A stretch of DNA of 38,256 nucleotides from positions 1 through 38,256 of the forward strand of contig DIFQ01000124.1 of the NCBI GenBank assembly GCA_002419215.1. The letters are read 5' to 3'. Of the stretch, positions 22,948 through 31,244 are shown piece after piece. The DNA comes from Syntrophaceae bacterium UBA5744. Lineage in GTDB: Bacteria; Desulfobacterota; Syntrophia; Syntrophales; UBA2192. The translations under genes and the position numbers were made by a program. The number at the start of each line of letters is the position of its first letter. The first letter of the stretch is position 1. Below the pieces are notes generated by a model, which made no database searches, was not told the DNA's origin, and was given only the letters and a program-made list of their open reading frames with translations.

Positions 22948-24462
22948 TTATTTCTTATAGATGCGAAGGTGTTCCTTGAACGTTTCAAGGTTCTTCTTTT
23001 CTCCCGGGAATACCTCGGATTTGTCCGGTCCGGTCCTCTCGATCCCGGCAAGGTATTTTGCGATCTCGGCCTTTTCCTTCAGATTGTAGTTGGCCAGGAT
23101 GGCGATGGTTTCCATGATGGGAGAGCCGCCTCCGTGCACGCCCGCGATCTGCCACACGCTGCCGAAGCCGGAGCAGGACAGGTCCCCGATGCTCCGGAAG
23201 CAGCGATGGATATCCTCCGCGGAGACGCCCTTTTTGCGTGCCAGGTACTTCTTCAGGAAGGGGGCCGTCTTCTCATTGAAGAATTCATCCTCAAAGGGAA
23301 GCGTTGCGGGCAGGCCGCCGGCCACAGCCACGAGGACATTGTGCTCGTGATAGATGTTCTCACCGGCCAGCCGTCTTCCGACGTTGGAATAGACGGGATC
23401 GGGAATCATCACGCCGGAGGAGGATTTTACGGCGTTGACCGAACTGGCAATGCCGGCGGCATAGATCAGCTCTGCAACGGCTATCAGGTCCGCCAGGTCG
23501 TGCCGGACATGCTGAGTCCTTTCGATTCCGCTGTACTCGGCCACCAGTTCGGTGAAGCCCATGATCACGTCCGTAACACCGGGCTTGCAGCCGCAGTATG
23601 CATGACGGTGATAATTGGCGAAGAGAAGCGCCATGCGGCCGGCCTCCTGGTACTCGCCGCACATGAATACTCTCTCCCAGGGAACAAACACATCGTCGAA
23701 AATCGTCACCGCATCGGAGCTGCCGTATTCGGCAAGCGGCGCCTTGAAGTGTTTTCTTTCCCGGGGCGCCGACGCCCTGTTCAGGAAGTAAAGGCCGTCC
23801 GTATCCGTGGGAATTGCAAATGCGACCGCGTAGTCCTTCTCCTCCTCCCTCATGACCCGGGTGGGAAGAACGATCACCTCGTCGGCATACACCCCCATGG
23901 TGATATGACACTTGGCGCCTCGCACCACGATGCCGTCCTTGGTCTTTTTGACCACATGCACGTACATGTCGGGGTCATCCTGTTCGGCGGGCCTTTTCAG
24001 CCTGTCCCCCTTCACATCGGTCTGCGCCAGTGCTGACGTGATGTCATTTTTCTGGAAGTACTTCAGGTATTCCTGGAATCGCTTGTGGTAGTCTGTGTTG
24101 TATTTTTCATCCAGCTCCTTAGAGATCACAGAGAGGGTGTTGAGACCATCGTTTCCCATGCAGCGCTGCATGCAGAATCCGCAATTGTGTATGCCGCATC
24201 GGGTGGACTTCTGCTTTGTCAAAAGATCCTCAACGGACATGTGAAGATTGCACCAGCGGTTGATCTCGCTGCCGTCGAGATGGGATGTTGTCGTACAGAT
24301 TCCCTTATATTTGGGATCCTGGGCCATATCGTACGTCATGGCGATCACGTTCCTGCCCGGAACGATCAGTGGATGATCCCTCCCCACCAGTTGCCCTCCC
24401 ATGTAAATGTTCTTCTTCATCCTGAGTTGTCGTTCTACCCAGGCTTCCGATGTGATGAGCAT
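22948..24462 (-). CDS. 4-hydroxybutyryl-CoA dehydratase/vinylacetyl-CoA isomerase family enzyme
   Basis: 504-residue FAD and [4Fe-4S] enzyme of the AbfD family, which removes water from a gamma-hydroxyacyl-CoA by a ketyl radical mechanism. The cluster ligands known for AbfD are all found: C97-x3-C101 (CMQRC) and H285-x6-C292 (HRHAYCGC), with Y289 at the position of the catalytic tyrosine. The related flavin monooxygenase HpaB lacks these ligands, so a hydroxylase annotation would be wrong. The HMTMG-type flavin segment (GAKCHITMG) and the C-terminal GVHGGGSP block fit. Start ATG 24462 with GGGAGG upstream. The substrate may be 4-hydroxybutyrate, 4-hydroxyvalerate or a branched or alicyclic gamma-hydroxy acid; this is not decided by the sequence. 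Confidence 0.9.
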   Translation of the reverse strand: MLITSEAWVERQLRMKKNIYMGGQLVGRDHPLIVPGRNVIAMTYDMAQDPKYKGICTTTSHLDGSEINRWCNLHMSVEDLLTKQKSTRCGIHNCGFCMQRCMGNDGLNTLSVISKELDEKYNTDYHKRFQEYLKYFQKNDITSALAQTDVKGDRLKRPAEQDDPDMYVHVVKKTKDGIVVRGAKCHITMGVYADEVIVLPTRVMREEEKDYAVAFAIPTDTDGLYFLNRASAPRERKHFKAPLAEYGSSDAVTIFDDVFVPWERVFMCGEYQEAGRMALLFANYHRHAYCGCKPGVTDVIMGFTELVAEYSGIERTQHVRHDLADLIAVAELIYAAGIASSVNAVKSSSGVMIPDPVYSNVGRRLAGENIYHEHNVLVAVAGGLPATLPFEDEFFNEKTAPFLKKYLARKKGVSAEDIHRCFRSIGDLSCSGFGSVWQIAGVHGGGSPIMETIAILANYNLKEKAEIAKYLAGIERTGPDKSEVFPGEKKNLETFKEHLRIYKK

Positions 24463-24864
24463 ATTCGCCTCCCTTAACGATATTCTCGTGAATTTTGTTC
24501 CTCTGTGTCGGTGTTCAAATAGCTGAAGGCAAGGCAGAAATCAATTACCCGTACTGGTGATATTCATTAAATAAAAGGATGAGCGATACCTTGCTGAAGT
24601 GTGATTTGAAAGGTTACCGTGAAACTGCTACGGAGGTGTTGATCGTCATCGCACTGCCTATTCATCCAGGACTTGGCCGGGCCTAAAACCTGTGTTATCT
24701 ATCATCATCGTGTTAAAATGGCATTGCGCTTCCTATCTCCCTGAATACTCTAAAGGTTTATTCATGATTCGTGCACCTCATTGTCGACTCGGAGTGCAGA
24801 GAAGTTCCTCGGGACAATCGGCAAATTGACTCGACAAAGAGCGGTATCGCGAATGTCGGGAGCA

Positions 24865-24906
24865 ATTCACCAGAATGAATGGGATCTTTCACCCATTCGG
24901 GTGAAT
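24865..24906. promoter_or_regulatory. Nested inverted repeat, operator candidate
   Basis: Outer arms ATTCACC and GGTGAAT, inner arms GAATGGG and CCCATTC, centre of eight bases. The right arm is contiguous except for one base, while the left arm carries a 5-base stretch between its parts. It ends 10 bp before the -35 box of the kinase gene, so a bound protein could control the kinase promoter or act outwards on the dehydratase promoter. Confidence 0.5.
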
Positions 24907-24916
24907 AGCGATTTAT

Positions 24917-24946
24917 TTGAAAAATGAGTTTACCGTGATATATACT
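24917..24946 (+). promoter_or_regulatory. Sigma-70-like promoter of the histidine kinase gene
   Basis: TTGAAA (24917-24922), 18-base spacer, TATACT (24941-24946). Expected start near 24953 gives a leader of about 58 nt to ATG 25011. Confidence 0.6.
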
Positions 24947-25010
24947 TATAGGTCGGCGGTGACTTGCCCGATGCAGCTCTACATCGTATTTTCTTTTCTG
25001 TGAGGCATTT

Positions 25011-26678
25011 ATGACGATGTACCCCGATAAACTGGAAGAGATCATCAAGGATTGCGATACGAATAAACTCAAGTTTTTTTATGAGAACTACAGGAATCGG
25101 CTTCATGAGCTACTTATGGAATATTTTATGTCCGATAATAATATCACAGACCGATACCATGAATTTGCCCTTAATCAAGAGGAGGGAAGGGAAAGGGTAA
25201 ATACCTATATAGAGCTTTTCGGAGAATGTCTGTCAGGGTCAGTCGATGGATTTTTTGACGATCAGGAAAAGCTCGGAGGCGCTAGAGCTGTTCAGGGTTA
25301 CGCATTGGAGGATGTCGTCGGTTTCGTGCGCGCCTTCGGTCAAGCCGTATGGCAATGCATCAAGGAGTATAACCGCAAGGAAAGCGAGGCCGGCAATCAC
25401 ATAAACTTCAATGACACGTTTTATATCTATCAGCTTTGCGCCGCCTCGAATTACATGATTTCAGTCGGATTCAACAAGTCCGCAAACGACGTCATCAAAG
25501 TCAACACAGACAGAATCTATCGGCTCCAGCGATATGCGGCTGAAACCGTATCCGTCTTTGATGAGATTACGGTTTACGATCTTGCGATAGAATGTATAAA
25601 AGATATATTTGGCCTGCGAGCGAAATTGTTGATCATTGACAATATCAATGTTTCATCCAAAATGCTTGCGAATCACTCCGTAGAGCGCGTTCACTCTTGT
25701 CTTCCTTACATGTCCCATATCCTCGAGTTGATCAAGAAAGAGAAGAATATTGTCGCGCGTGAATCGCCCGACATATTAGTACCGCTCAATAATTCTTTTG
25801 AGGCGAAGCGTGTCATTGAAATCTATGCTCCGATCACAGGAAGCGATAACCGCTTGGTGGGAATATTACTCTTGAACGACGGCGAAAGGCAATTCAACGT
25901 TACACCAATGCAAGCCTATCTTCTCGGGCAATTCGGATTTCTCACAGGGGCCATTATCTCCAACTGCAGAATGACCGCAGAAATTGCCGATCAGCAGAAG
26001 GAATTGAGGGAACTGGCTGGCCGGTTGATATCTATCCAGGAAGAGGAGAGAAAAAAAATCGCTGCAGAGATTCATGACACGGTGACGCAGTCACTGACAG
26101 GCATCGGGTACAAAGCGCAGTTCTGCCAGGAAATCATAGACAAGTATCCTGAAAAGCTGGAAGAGGAACTTAATAATCTTGTAGTCAACATAGGTCTCGC
26201 CATCCGTCAGTCGCGCCAGCTGATTAAAGCTTTAAGGCCACAGGTATTAGACGGTGTTGGACTAACAGCGGCCTTAAAAAGTCTGATCAATGATTTTTAT
26301 AAAGATTCACTGATTGATGTCAAATTCTCGTATCCAGAAGATTTCTCGATTGGACAATATCAGGAAATCAGTATCTTCAGAATAGTGCAAGAGGCATTGA
26401 ATAATATTAGGAAACACTCCGGCGCGACTAAAGTTCAGGTGTCGATGCGGCTCGAAAACTTCGATGAAATATCAATCAGCGTAAAAGACAATGGAAAAGG
26501 TTTCAACACAAAAGGCAGAAGAGATCCTGGTGAAGAAGGTGGGCTGGGTCTTCGTATCATGAAGGAACGAGTGGAAGACATTGGAGGACGCATCATGATC
26601 TCCTCTGGGCCTGGAGAAGGATGCTCCATTTCAGTGAGAATACCCTTGCAGGAGACGGCACAATGCTCTCTCATATAA
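25011..26678 (+). CDS. Cytoplasmic NarX/NreB-type sensor histidine kinase
   Basis: 555 residues without membrane segments or signal peptide. Residues 1-170 are a helical N-terminal region I cannot name, 175-320 look like a GAF domain, 325-350 a coiled-coil linker, then the HisKA_3 dimerisation/phospho-acceptor box with H355 (AAEIHDTVTQ) and the GHKL ATPase domain with N-box VQEALNNIRKHS, G1 DNGKGF and G2 GGLGLRIMKER. It therefore senses a cytoplasmic ligand, plausibly the acid or its CoA ester. The stop overlaps the response regulator start by 16 nt. Codon use is more AT-rich than in the flanking genes. Confidence 0.93.
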   Translation: MTMYPDKLEEIIKDCDTNKLKFFYENYRNRLHELLMEYFMSDNNITDRYHEFALNQEEGRERVNTYIELFGECLSGSVDGFFDDQEKLGGARAVQGYALEDVVGFVRAFGQAVWQCIKEYNRKESEAGNHINFNDTFYIYQLCAASNYMISVGFNKSANDVIKVNTDRIYRLQRYAAETVSVFDEITVYDLAIECIKDIFGLRAKLLIIDNINVSSKMLANHSVERVHSCLPYMSHILELIKKEKNIVARESPDILVPLNNSFEAKRVIEIYAPITGSDNRLVGILLLNDGERQFNVTPMQAYLLGQFGFLTGAIISNCRMTAEIADQQKELRELAGRLISIQEEERKKIAAEIHDTVTQSLTGIGYKAQFCQEIIDKYPEKLEEELNNLVVNIGLAIRQSRQLIKALRPQVLDGVGLTAALKSLINDFYKDSLIDVKFSYPEDFSIGQYQEISIFRIVQEALNNIRKHSGATKVQVSMRLENFDEISISVKDNGKGFNTKGRRDPGEEGGLGLRIMKERVEDIGGRIMISSGPGEGCSISVRIPLQETAQCSLI

Positions 26679-27325
26679 GAATATTAATCGTTGACGACCA
26701 CGCGATTGTTCGAGAAGGACTTAAGGCGCTTTTAGAGTTGGAAAGTGATGTTGAGTATGTAAACGAGTCGGCTTCCGGTATGGATGCCGTGGAAATGATA
26801 GAAACATCTAAATATGACGTCGTATTGATGGATTTAAAAATGCCCGGCATAAGCGGCATAGAAGCCACTCGATTGATCAAGCACAGATGCCCTGAAATCA
26901 AGGTGATCCTGCTCACAAATTACGATGACGAAGAATTTGTCATGCAATCCATAAAAATTGGTGCTGACGGGTATGTGCTCAAAGATGTGAAGAAAAATGA
27001 TCTTATGAATATTATTCGGAACATCCTGCAAGGAAAATCCTATATGGATCCCTGCGTTACGTCCAACGTGATCCGACGGGTGAGAGAAAACATGTTCAGG
27101 TCGGGTAAATACGAAGAAAGACCTGACCTGTCGCAGAGAGAACTTCAAATCCTTGAATGCGTAATTAAAGGCATGTCAAATAAAGAGATCTCGGACATGG
27201 TAAACCTTTCCCTCGATACGATAAAAACCCATCTAAAAAATGTTTACAGAAAGCTCAACGTTTCGAGTCGATCCCAGGCCATACAACTGGCTATCAAAGA
27301 GAATATTATTCATTTGTCGCGTTAA
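26663..27325 (+). CDS. LuxR/NarL-family response regulator
   Basis: 220-residue DNA-binding regulator: receiver with acidic pair D11-D12, phospho-acceptor D57 (VVLMDLKMPG) and K near 107 (YVLKDVKKND), then a LuxR-type helix-turn-helix (LSQRELQILECVIKG, NKEISDMVNLSLDTIKTHL). ATG 26663 is used because GCAGGAG lies upstream and the receiver starts there; an earlier ATG only adds sequence inside the kinase gene. It is the cognate partner of the overlapping kinase and, by position, the probable activator of the divergent dehydratase gene and the catabolic operon. Confidence 0.93.
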   Translation: MLSHIRILIVDDHAIVREGLKALLELESDVEYVNESASGMDAVEMIETSKYDVVLMDLKMPGISGIEATRLIKHRCPEIKVILLTNYDDEEFVMQSIKIGADGYVLKDVKKNDLMNIIRNILQGKSYMDPCVTSNVIRRVRENMFRSGKYEERPDLSQRELQILECVIKGMSNKEISDMVNLSLDTIKTHLKNVYRKLNVSSRSQAIQLAIKENIIHLSR

Positions 27326-27471
27326 TGGTTTGTGACGGGACATATCCGAATCGGCGACTCGATGCTGCTGAACGCTGCCAACCCTTCCAGCTTTGCATAT
27401 GTGCGGTCGTCACCAAGCTTAGTTGCCCTCCTGTATGAAGCTGTAATTTTGGTGGCTACCTTTAATTTTCT

Positions 27472-28281
27472 TCAAGTTGTCTCGACCCGCCGAAGGGCCG
27501 CCTTGAGGGTGGCAGCATAGGTCTCCAGGTCGCTGACCAGATCGGGGCTGCCGGTCTTTTCGCCGATGAGCTTCACGAAGGCGCTCCCGACGACGACGCC
27601 GTCGGCTGCGCTGCCGATCTGGCGGGCCTGTTCGGGGGTGGAGACGCCGAAGCCGACCACGACGGGAAGTCTTGTCATCGAGCGGATCACGTCGACGCTC
27701 TTGCGGGTTTCGTCCAACTCCGGTCCCCTCGTGCCCGTGACCCCTGTCACGGAGATATAGTAGATGAACCCCGAGGAGGCCTTCACGACCTTCCCGACCC
27801 GTTCTCCGCCCGTCGTGGGCGCCACGAGAGAAATGAATTCGATGCCCGCCGGGTCCGTCTCGCGCCTCAGCTCTGCAGACTCCTCGGCGGGGAGGTCCAC
27901 CACGAGGACACCGTCCACACCGGCTTCGGCTGCCCTCCTTGCGAAGGCTGTGCTTCCCATGGAGAAGATCGGGTTGTAGTAGCTGAAGAGCACCAGGGGG
28001 ATCCCCACGGTGCCTCGAAGCCCGGCGATGAGATCGAGCACGCGTGAAAGTGTCGTTCCGTTTTTCAGAGCCGCCTGGGAGGCGGCCTGGATGACAGGCC
28101 CGTCGGCCGTGGGGTCCGAGAAGGGGACCCCCACCTCCAGGATGTCCACTCCGGCCTTCTCCAGGGCCGGGATCAGCGCCCGCGTGGTCTCGAGGTCGGG
28201 GTAGCCGGCCGTGATGTAGGCCACGAGGGCCTTTTCTCCCTTTCTCTTCAGTGCGGCAAACGTCTTTTCAATGCGTCCCAT
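27472..28281 (-). CDS. trpA: Tryptophan synthase alpha subunit
   Basis: Cleaves indole-3-glycerol phosphate to indole, which is channelled to TrpB. 269 residues from ATG 28281, which has GGGAGGT upstream and overlaps the end of trpB by 14 nt. The catalytic Glu is in ILEVGVPFSDP and the Asp in DPTADGPVIQAA; phosphate-binding glycines are in GVTGTRG and VVGFGVS. Last gene of the trp operon, converging with the two-component system. In the 146 bp between 27326 and 27471 I see no clear terminator. Confidence 0.96.
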   Translation of the reverse strand: MGRIEKTFAALKRKGEKALVAYITAGYPDLETTRALIPALEKAGVDILEVGVPFSDPTADGPVIQAASQAALKNGTTLSRVLDLIAGLRGTVGIPLVLFSYYNPIFSMGSTAFARRAAEAGVDGVLVVDLPAEESAELRRETDPAGIEFISLVAPTTGGERVGKVVKASSGFIYYISVTGVTGTRGPELDETRKSVDVIRSMTRLPVVVGFGVSTPEQARQIGSAADGVVVGSAFVKLIGEKTGSPDLVSDLETYAATLKAALRRVETT

Positions 28282-29479
28282 CAGCGGCACCTCCCGTCGA
28301 TTCTGCAATAATCCCCGCATCCTTGTCCCCCCGCCCCGAGAGGTTGATGACGATGATCCGGTCCTTCTCGAGCGTGGGCGCAAGCTTCATGGCATACGCG
28401 ATCGCGTGGGAGCTCTCCATGGCAGGGATGATCCCTTCCATGGTGCAAAGCGTGCGGAAAGCCGCCAGGGCCTCACCGTCCTCGACGGAGACGTAGTCGG
28501 CGCGCCCCGTCTTCTTGAAATAGCTGTGCTCGGGCCCCACGCCGGGGTAGTCGAGCCCCGCCGCCACCGAGTGGGCCTCGTGGATCTGCCCGCCGTCGTC
28601 CTGCAACAGGTAAGACTTGCTGCCGTGAAGCACGCCGACGCTGCCGGCCGAGATGGAGGCCGAGTGCTTTCCCGTGGCGATCCCGAGACCGGCCGCCTCG
28701 ACGCCGATCAGCCGCACGTCCCCGTCGTTGCGGAAGGGATAGAAGATCCCCATGGCGTTACTCCCGCCGCCCACGCAAGCGATGATGCAGTCCGGCAGGC
28801 GCCCCTCCTGTTTCAGGATCTGCCGCCTCGTTTCGCGGCCGATGACGCTCTGGAAGTCCCGGACCATCATCGGGTAGGGGTGAGGGCCCGCGACGGAGCC
28901 GATGATGTAGAAGGTGTCGCGGACATGGGTCACCCAGTGACGCATGGCCTCGTTCATGGCGTCCTTGAGGGTGGCCGACCCGGCGGTGACGGGGACCACC
29001 TCGGCGCCGAGGATCTTCATCCGCAGCACGTTGGGGGCCTGGCGGCGAATGTCCTCCTCGCCCATGAAGACGCGGCACTCCATCCCGAAGAGAGCGGCCA
29101 CGGTGGCCGTGGCCACCCCGTGCTGGCCGGCGCCCGTCTCGGCGATGACGCGCCGCTTTCCCATGCGCCTTGCGAGCAGGGCCTGGCCGAGGGTGTTGTT
29201 GATCTTGTGGGAACCCGTGTGGTTGAGGTCCTCGCGCTTCAGGTAGATCTTCGCGCCGCCGAGTTTTTCCGTGAGGTTTCGCGCCAGGTACAGCGGCGTT
29301 TCCCTCCCGGAGTATTGCCGGAGGTAATCGTGGAACTCGTCACGGAAGGCCTTGTCCTTCCGGCCAGCCCGGTAGGCGGCCTCGAGTTCCGTAAGCGCCG
29401 GCATGATGGTCTCGGCCACGTAGCGGCCTCCGAAAATCCCGAAATGCCCCTTCCTGTCGGGCAGCGATGGCATCTTCAC
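28268..29479 (-). CDS. trpB: Tryptophan synthase beta subunit
   Basis: PLP enzyme joining indole and serine to tryptophan. 403 residues; GTG 29479 is favoured by AGGAG 7 nt upstream, though ATG 29473 two codons later is possible. The PLP lysine is in HTGSHKINN, the phosphate loop in CVGGGSNAMG, and the Glu of AETGAGQHG is present. This is the TrpB1 type usually found beside trpA. It follows trpF after a 164-bp gap filled by a palindromic repeat. Confidence 0.97.
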   Translation of the reverse strand: MKMPSLPDRKGHFGIFGGRYVAETIMPALTELEAAYRAGRKDKAFRDEFHDYLRQYSGRETPLYLARNLTEKLGGAKIYLKREDLNHTGSHKINNTLGQALLARRMGKRRVIAETGAGQHGVATATVAALFGMECRVFMGEEDIRRQAPNVLRMKILGAEVVPVTAGSATLKDAMNEAMRHWVTHVRDTFYIIGSVAGPHPYPMMVRDFQSVIGRETRRQILKQEGRLPDCIIACVGGGSNAMGIFYPFRNDGDVRLIGVEAAGLGIATGKHSASISAGSVGVLHGSKSYLLQDDGGQIHEAHSVAAGLDYPGVGPEHSYFKKTGRADYVSVEDGEALAAFRTLCTMEGIIPAMESSHAIAYAMKLAPTLEKDRIIVINLSGRGDKDAGIIAESTGGAADGTH

Positions 29480-29554
29480 GTCTTGTCTCCTTTTAATCCT
29501 TCCGCAGGACTCCCTATTGGCTCCCTCTCCCTATGATAGACTTTTTCCTCTGTT

Positions 29555-29635
29555 CTCCTCCCCTGGTGGGAGGAGGAAGTGGAGGAGGGGGAACAACTCC
29601 TTCCCCTTCCGGGAGAGGGTCGGGGTGAGGGTGAA
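29555..29635. repeat. Palindromic repeat of the CCCTCACCC/CCCTCTCCC type, copy 1
   Basis: Lies between trpF and trpB. The right part reads GGGAGAGGGTCGGGGTGAGGG, here split as GGGAGAGGG and TCGGGGTGAGGG, the reverse complement of the element at 31360-31400; the left part is a separate inverted repeat (CTCCTCCC/GGGAGGAG). Elements of this kind are scattered in many proteobacterial genomes, where they fold into hairpins. Confidence 0.7.
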
Positions 29636-29643
29636 TGATCTCC

Positions 29644-30309
29644 CTACCTTACTTTCCTGAAGACAGCCCCCCTCGCATCTGAAGTCGCCGAGAGATTGTA
29701 TTTTTTCACAGCAGCAATGACCAACCGTATCTTTTCATGATCTTTTTTCCCCGGAGCGGCCTCGACGCCGCTGCTGATATCCGCGGCCACGGGATGCACG
29801 GCTTCCAGGGCCGCAACGATGTTCCCCTCGTTCAGCCCCCCGGCAAGGATGAGGGGGTGACGGGCGGCCGCTTTGCCCGCAAGGTTCCAGTCGCACGTCT
29901 TCCCCGTACCGCCGAAACGGACCGGGTCGTGGGCATCGACGAGAAAGGCCCGCACCGGGTAGCCGGCCATCGCGGCAAACTCCTCTTCGCTCCGGAATGA
30001 CAGGGCCTTGATCAGCCTTTCGCGAGGGAGATGCCGGCAATAGTCCTGCGACTCCGCGCCGTGGAGCTGAATGAAGTCGAGGCCGCAGAGCTCAGCGATC
30101 TGCAGCACCTCCACGGCGGCAAGGTTCACGAAGACTCCGACCGCACATGCGGATGGAGGCAGTGCCGCGATGATTTCCCTTGCCTTCCCCGGCGTCACAT
30201 AGCGGGGGCTGGCGGGGTGGAACACGAAGCCAAGGGCATCGGCCCCGGCCGATGAGGCCGCCAGGGCATCCTCGACATTCGTGATCCCGCAGATCTTGAT
30301 CTGAACCAT
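29644..30309 (-). CDS. trpF: Phosphoribosylanthranilate isomerase
   Basis: 221-residue TIM barrel catalysing the Amadori rearrangement of N-(5-phosphoribosyl)anthranilate. The general base Cys is in KICGITN at the N-terminus, and the general acid Asp in FLVDAHD; the phosphate-binding ends are LAGGLNEGN and DISSGVEAAPGKKD. About 15 extra residues after the fold (TSDARGAVFRKVR) are unusual. ATG 30309. Confidence 0.95.
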   Translation of the reverse strand: MVQIKICGITNVEDALAASSAGADALGFVFHPASPRYVTPGKAREIIAALPPSACAVGVFVNLAAVEVLQIAELCGLDFIQLHGAESQDYCRHLPRERLIKALSFRSEEEFAAMAGYPVRAFLVDAHDPVRFGGTGKTCDWNLAGKAAARHPLILAGGLNEGNIVAALEAVHPVAADISSGVEAAPGKKDHEKIRLVIAAVKKYNLSATSDARGAVFRKVR

Positions 30310-30315
30310 TTTCGT

Positions 30316-30468
30316 CTATCCGGTCTATTTGGTCTGTTTGGTCTCGACAAGAGGGTCTCGGGTATCGGGTCTAGGGTCTCGGGAAGGAAGCAGATTTCGT
30401 TTAGAAAAATTTCCTTAGTACCTTCGCACCCTATACCCTATACCCTATACCCTATACCCTATACCCTA
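30316..30468. repeat. Composite tandem repeats between trpF and trpC
   Basis: Three arrays. First a 9-mer GGTCTRTTT at 30322-30345 (about 2.7 copies). Then a 7-mer GGGTCTC/GGGTATC/GGGTCTA/GGGTCTC at 30353-30380. Finally ACCCTAT at 30428-30468, 5.9 copies with no errors. The last array is roughly the reverse complement of the second, so the two face each other. The trpC stop codon (TAG, 30466-30468) lies inside the final ACCCTA unit. Confidence 0.9.
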
Positions 30469-31242
30469 GTCCCTGCCGAGCAACTCCCTCAGCTTCTTCC
30501 CCACATCTTTTTCCCTCATCAGGCTCTCGCCGATCAGAAAGGCGTGAATCCCCTCCTCCATGAGACTCTCGATGTCACCTCGGTTGCTGATCCCGCTCTC
30601 ACTCACCACCGTGACACCCTTCGGAATTCTGCGGGCGAGCCGGATGCTCGTCTCGAGGTCCGTCCGGAAGGTCTCCAGGTCGCGGTTGTTGATCCCCACA
30701 ATTCCCGCTCCCGAGGAAATGGCCTTTTCCAGATCGGTCTCGTCGTGGACCTCTACGAGGGCCGCGAGGCCCAGCTCCGATGCGAGACCGAGGAATTCCC
30801 TCAATTGCCCCTGCTCCAGGATTCTCGCGATGAGAAGCAGCGCATCCGCGCCGAGGACCCGGGTCTCGCTGATCTGATATGAATCGATGATGAAGTCTTT
30901 TCTCAGCAGCGGCAGCCTCACGGACCTTTTGATTTGAGGGACATAAGCGGCATGGCCTTCGAAAAACCTCCGCTCCGTCAGGACCGAGATGGCTGCAGCG
31001 CCGTTTTCTTTGTAGATGCCGGCAATCTCAACAGGGTCGAAGTCTTCGCGGATCCTGCCCTTCGATGGAGAGCTTCGCTTGACCTCGGCGATCACCGCGC
31101 AACCCCGGTTCCGGATTGCCCCGCCGAAATCAAGGGTCGGCGGCTGGTCGGTAAGCATCTGCCTCAGCTCCCCGAGAGGCAGGATCTCCTTCTGCTTCAT
31201 CAATTCTTCGCGTTTACTCTGGACGATTTTCTGAAGAATCAT
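30466..31242 (-). CDS. trpC: Indole-3-glycerol phosphate synthase
   Basis: 258-residue TIM barrel that closes the indole ring from CdRP. The catalytic Lys and Glu are in AEVKRSSPSKG and the following strands (LLRKDFIID, ALVEVHDE); GINNRDLETF and VSESGIS are the phosphate and product-binding loops. ATG 31242. It is a single-function protein, not fused to trpF, and is separated from both neighbours by repeat-filled gaps. Confidence 0.96.
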   Translation of the reverse strand: MILQKIVQSKREELMKQKEILPLGELRQMLTDQPPTLDFGGAIRNRGCAVIAEVKRSSPSKGRIREDFDPVEIAGIYKENGAAAISVLTERRFFEGHAAYVPQIKRSVRLPLLRKDFIIDSYQISETRVLGADALLLIARILEQGQLREFLGLASELGLAALVEVHDETDLEKAISSGAGIVGINNRDLETFRTDLETSIRLARRIPKGVTVVSESGISNRGDIESLMEEGIHAFLIGESLMREKDVGKKLRELLGRD

Positions 31243-31244
31243 GC

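Larger units (their letters stand above)
24463..25010. other. 548-bp divergent intergenic region
   Basis: Lies between the dehydratase gene (minus) and the kinase gene (plus), and is AT-rich. No gene is supported. It contains a nested inverted repeat (24865-24906) and a sigma-70-like promoter for the kinase (24917-24946). On the dehydratase side I see a GGGAGG ribosome site but no convincing sigma-70 or sigma-54 promoter, as expected if that promoter needs an activator. Confidence 0.6.

Noticed and set aside
22948..24462. Annotation as 4-hydroxyphenylacetate 3-monooxygenase
   Set aside because: The Fe-S ligand set and the His-x3-Tyr-x2-Cys motif of the dehydratase branch are present, which monooxygenases lack.
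24481..24720. Sigma-54 promoter before the dehydratase gene
   Set aside because: No GG-N10-GC match with consensus flanks was found on the minus strand in this stretch; a TTGATT-N17-TATTTG pair is too weak to report.
24758..25072. 104-codon minus-strand open frame in the divergent intergenic region
   Set aside because: Overlaps the kinase start and its promoter, lacks a convincing ribosome site and shows no family features.
27332..27520. 62-codon plus-strand open frame after the response regulator
   Set aside because: Runs into trpA on the other strand, has no ribosome site and no similarity to known small proteins that I can recognise.
30428..30468. ACCCTAT array as a CRISPR or telomere-like structure
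   Set aside because: Units are 7 bp without spacers and the array is internal to an operon; a simple tandem repeat explains it.
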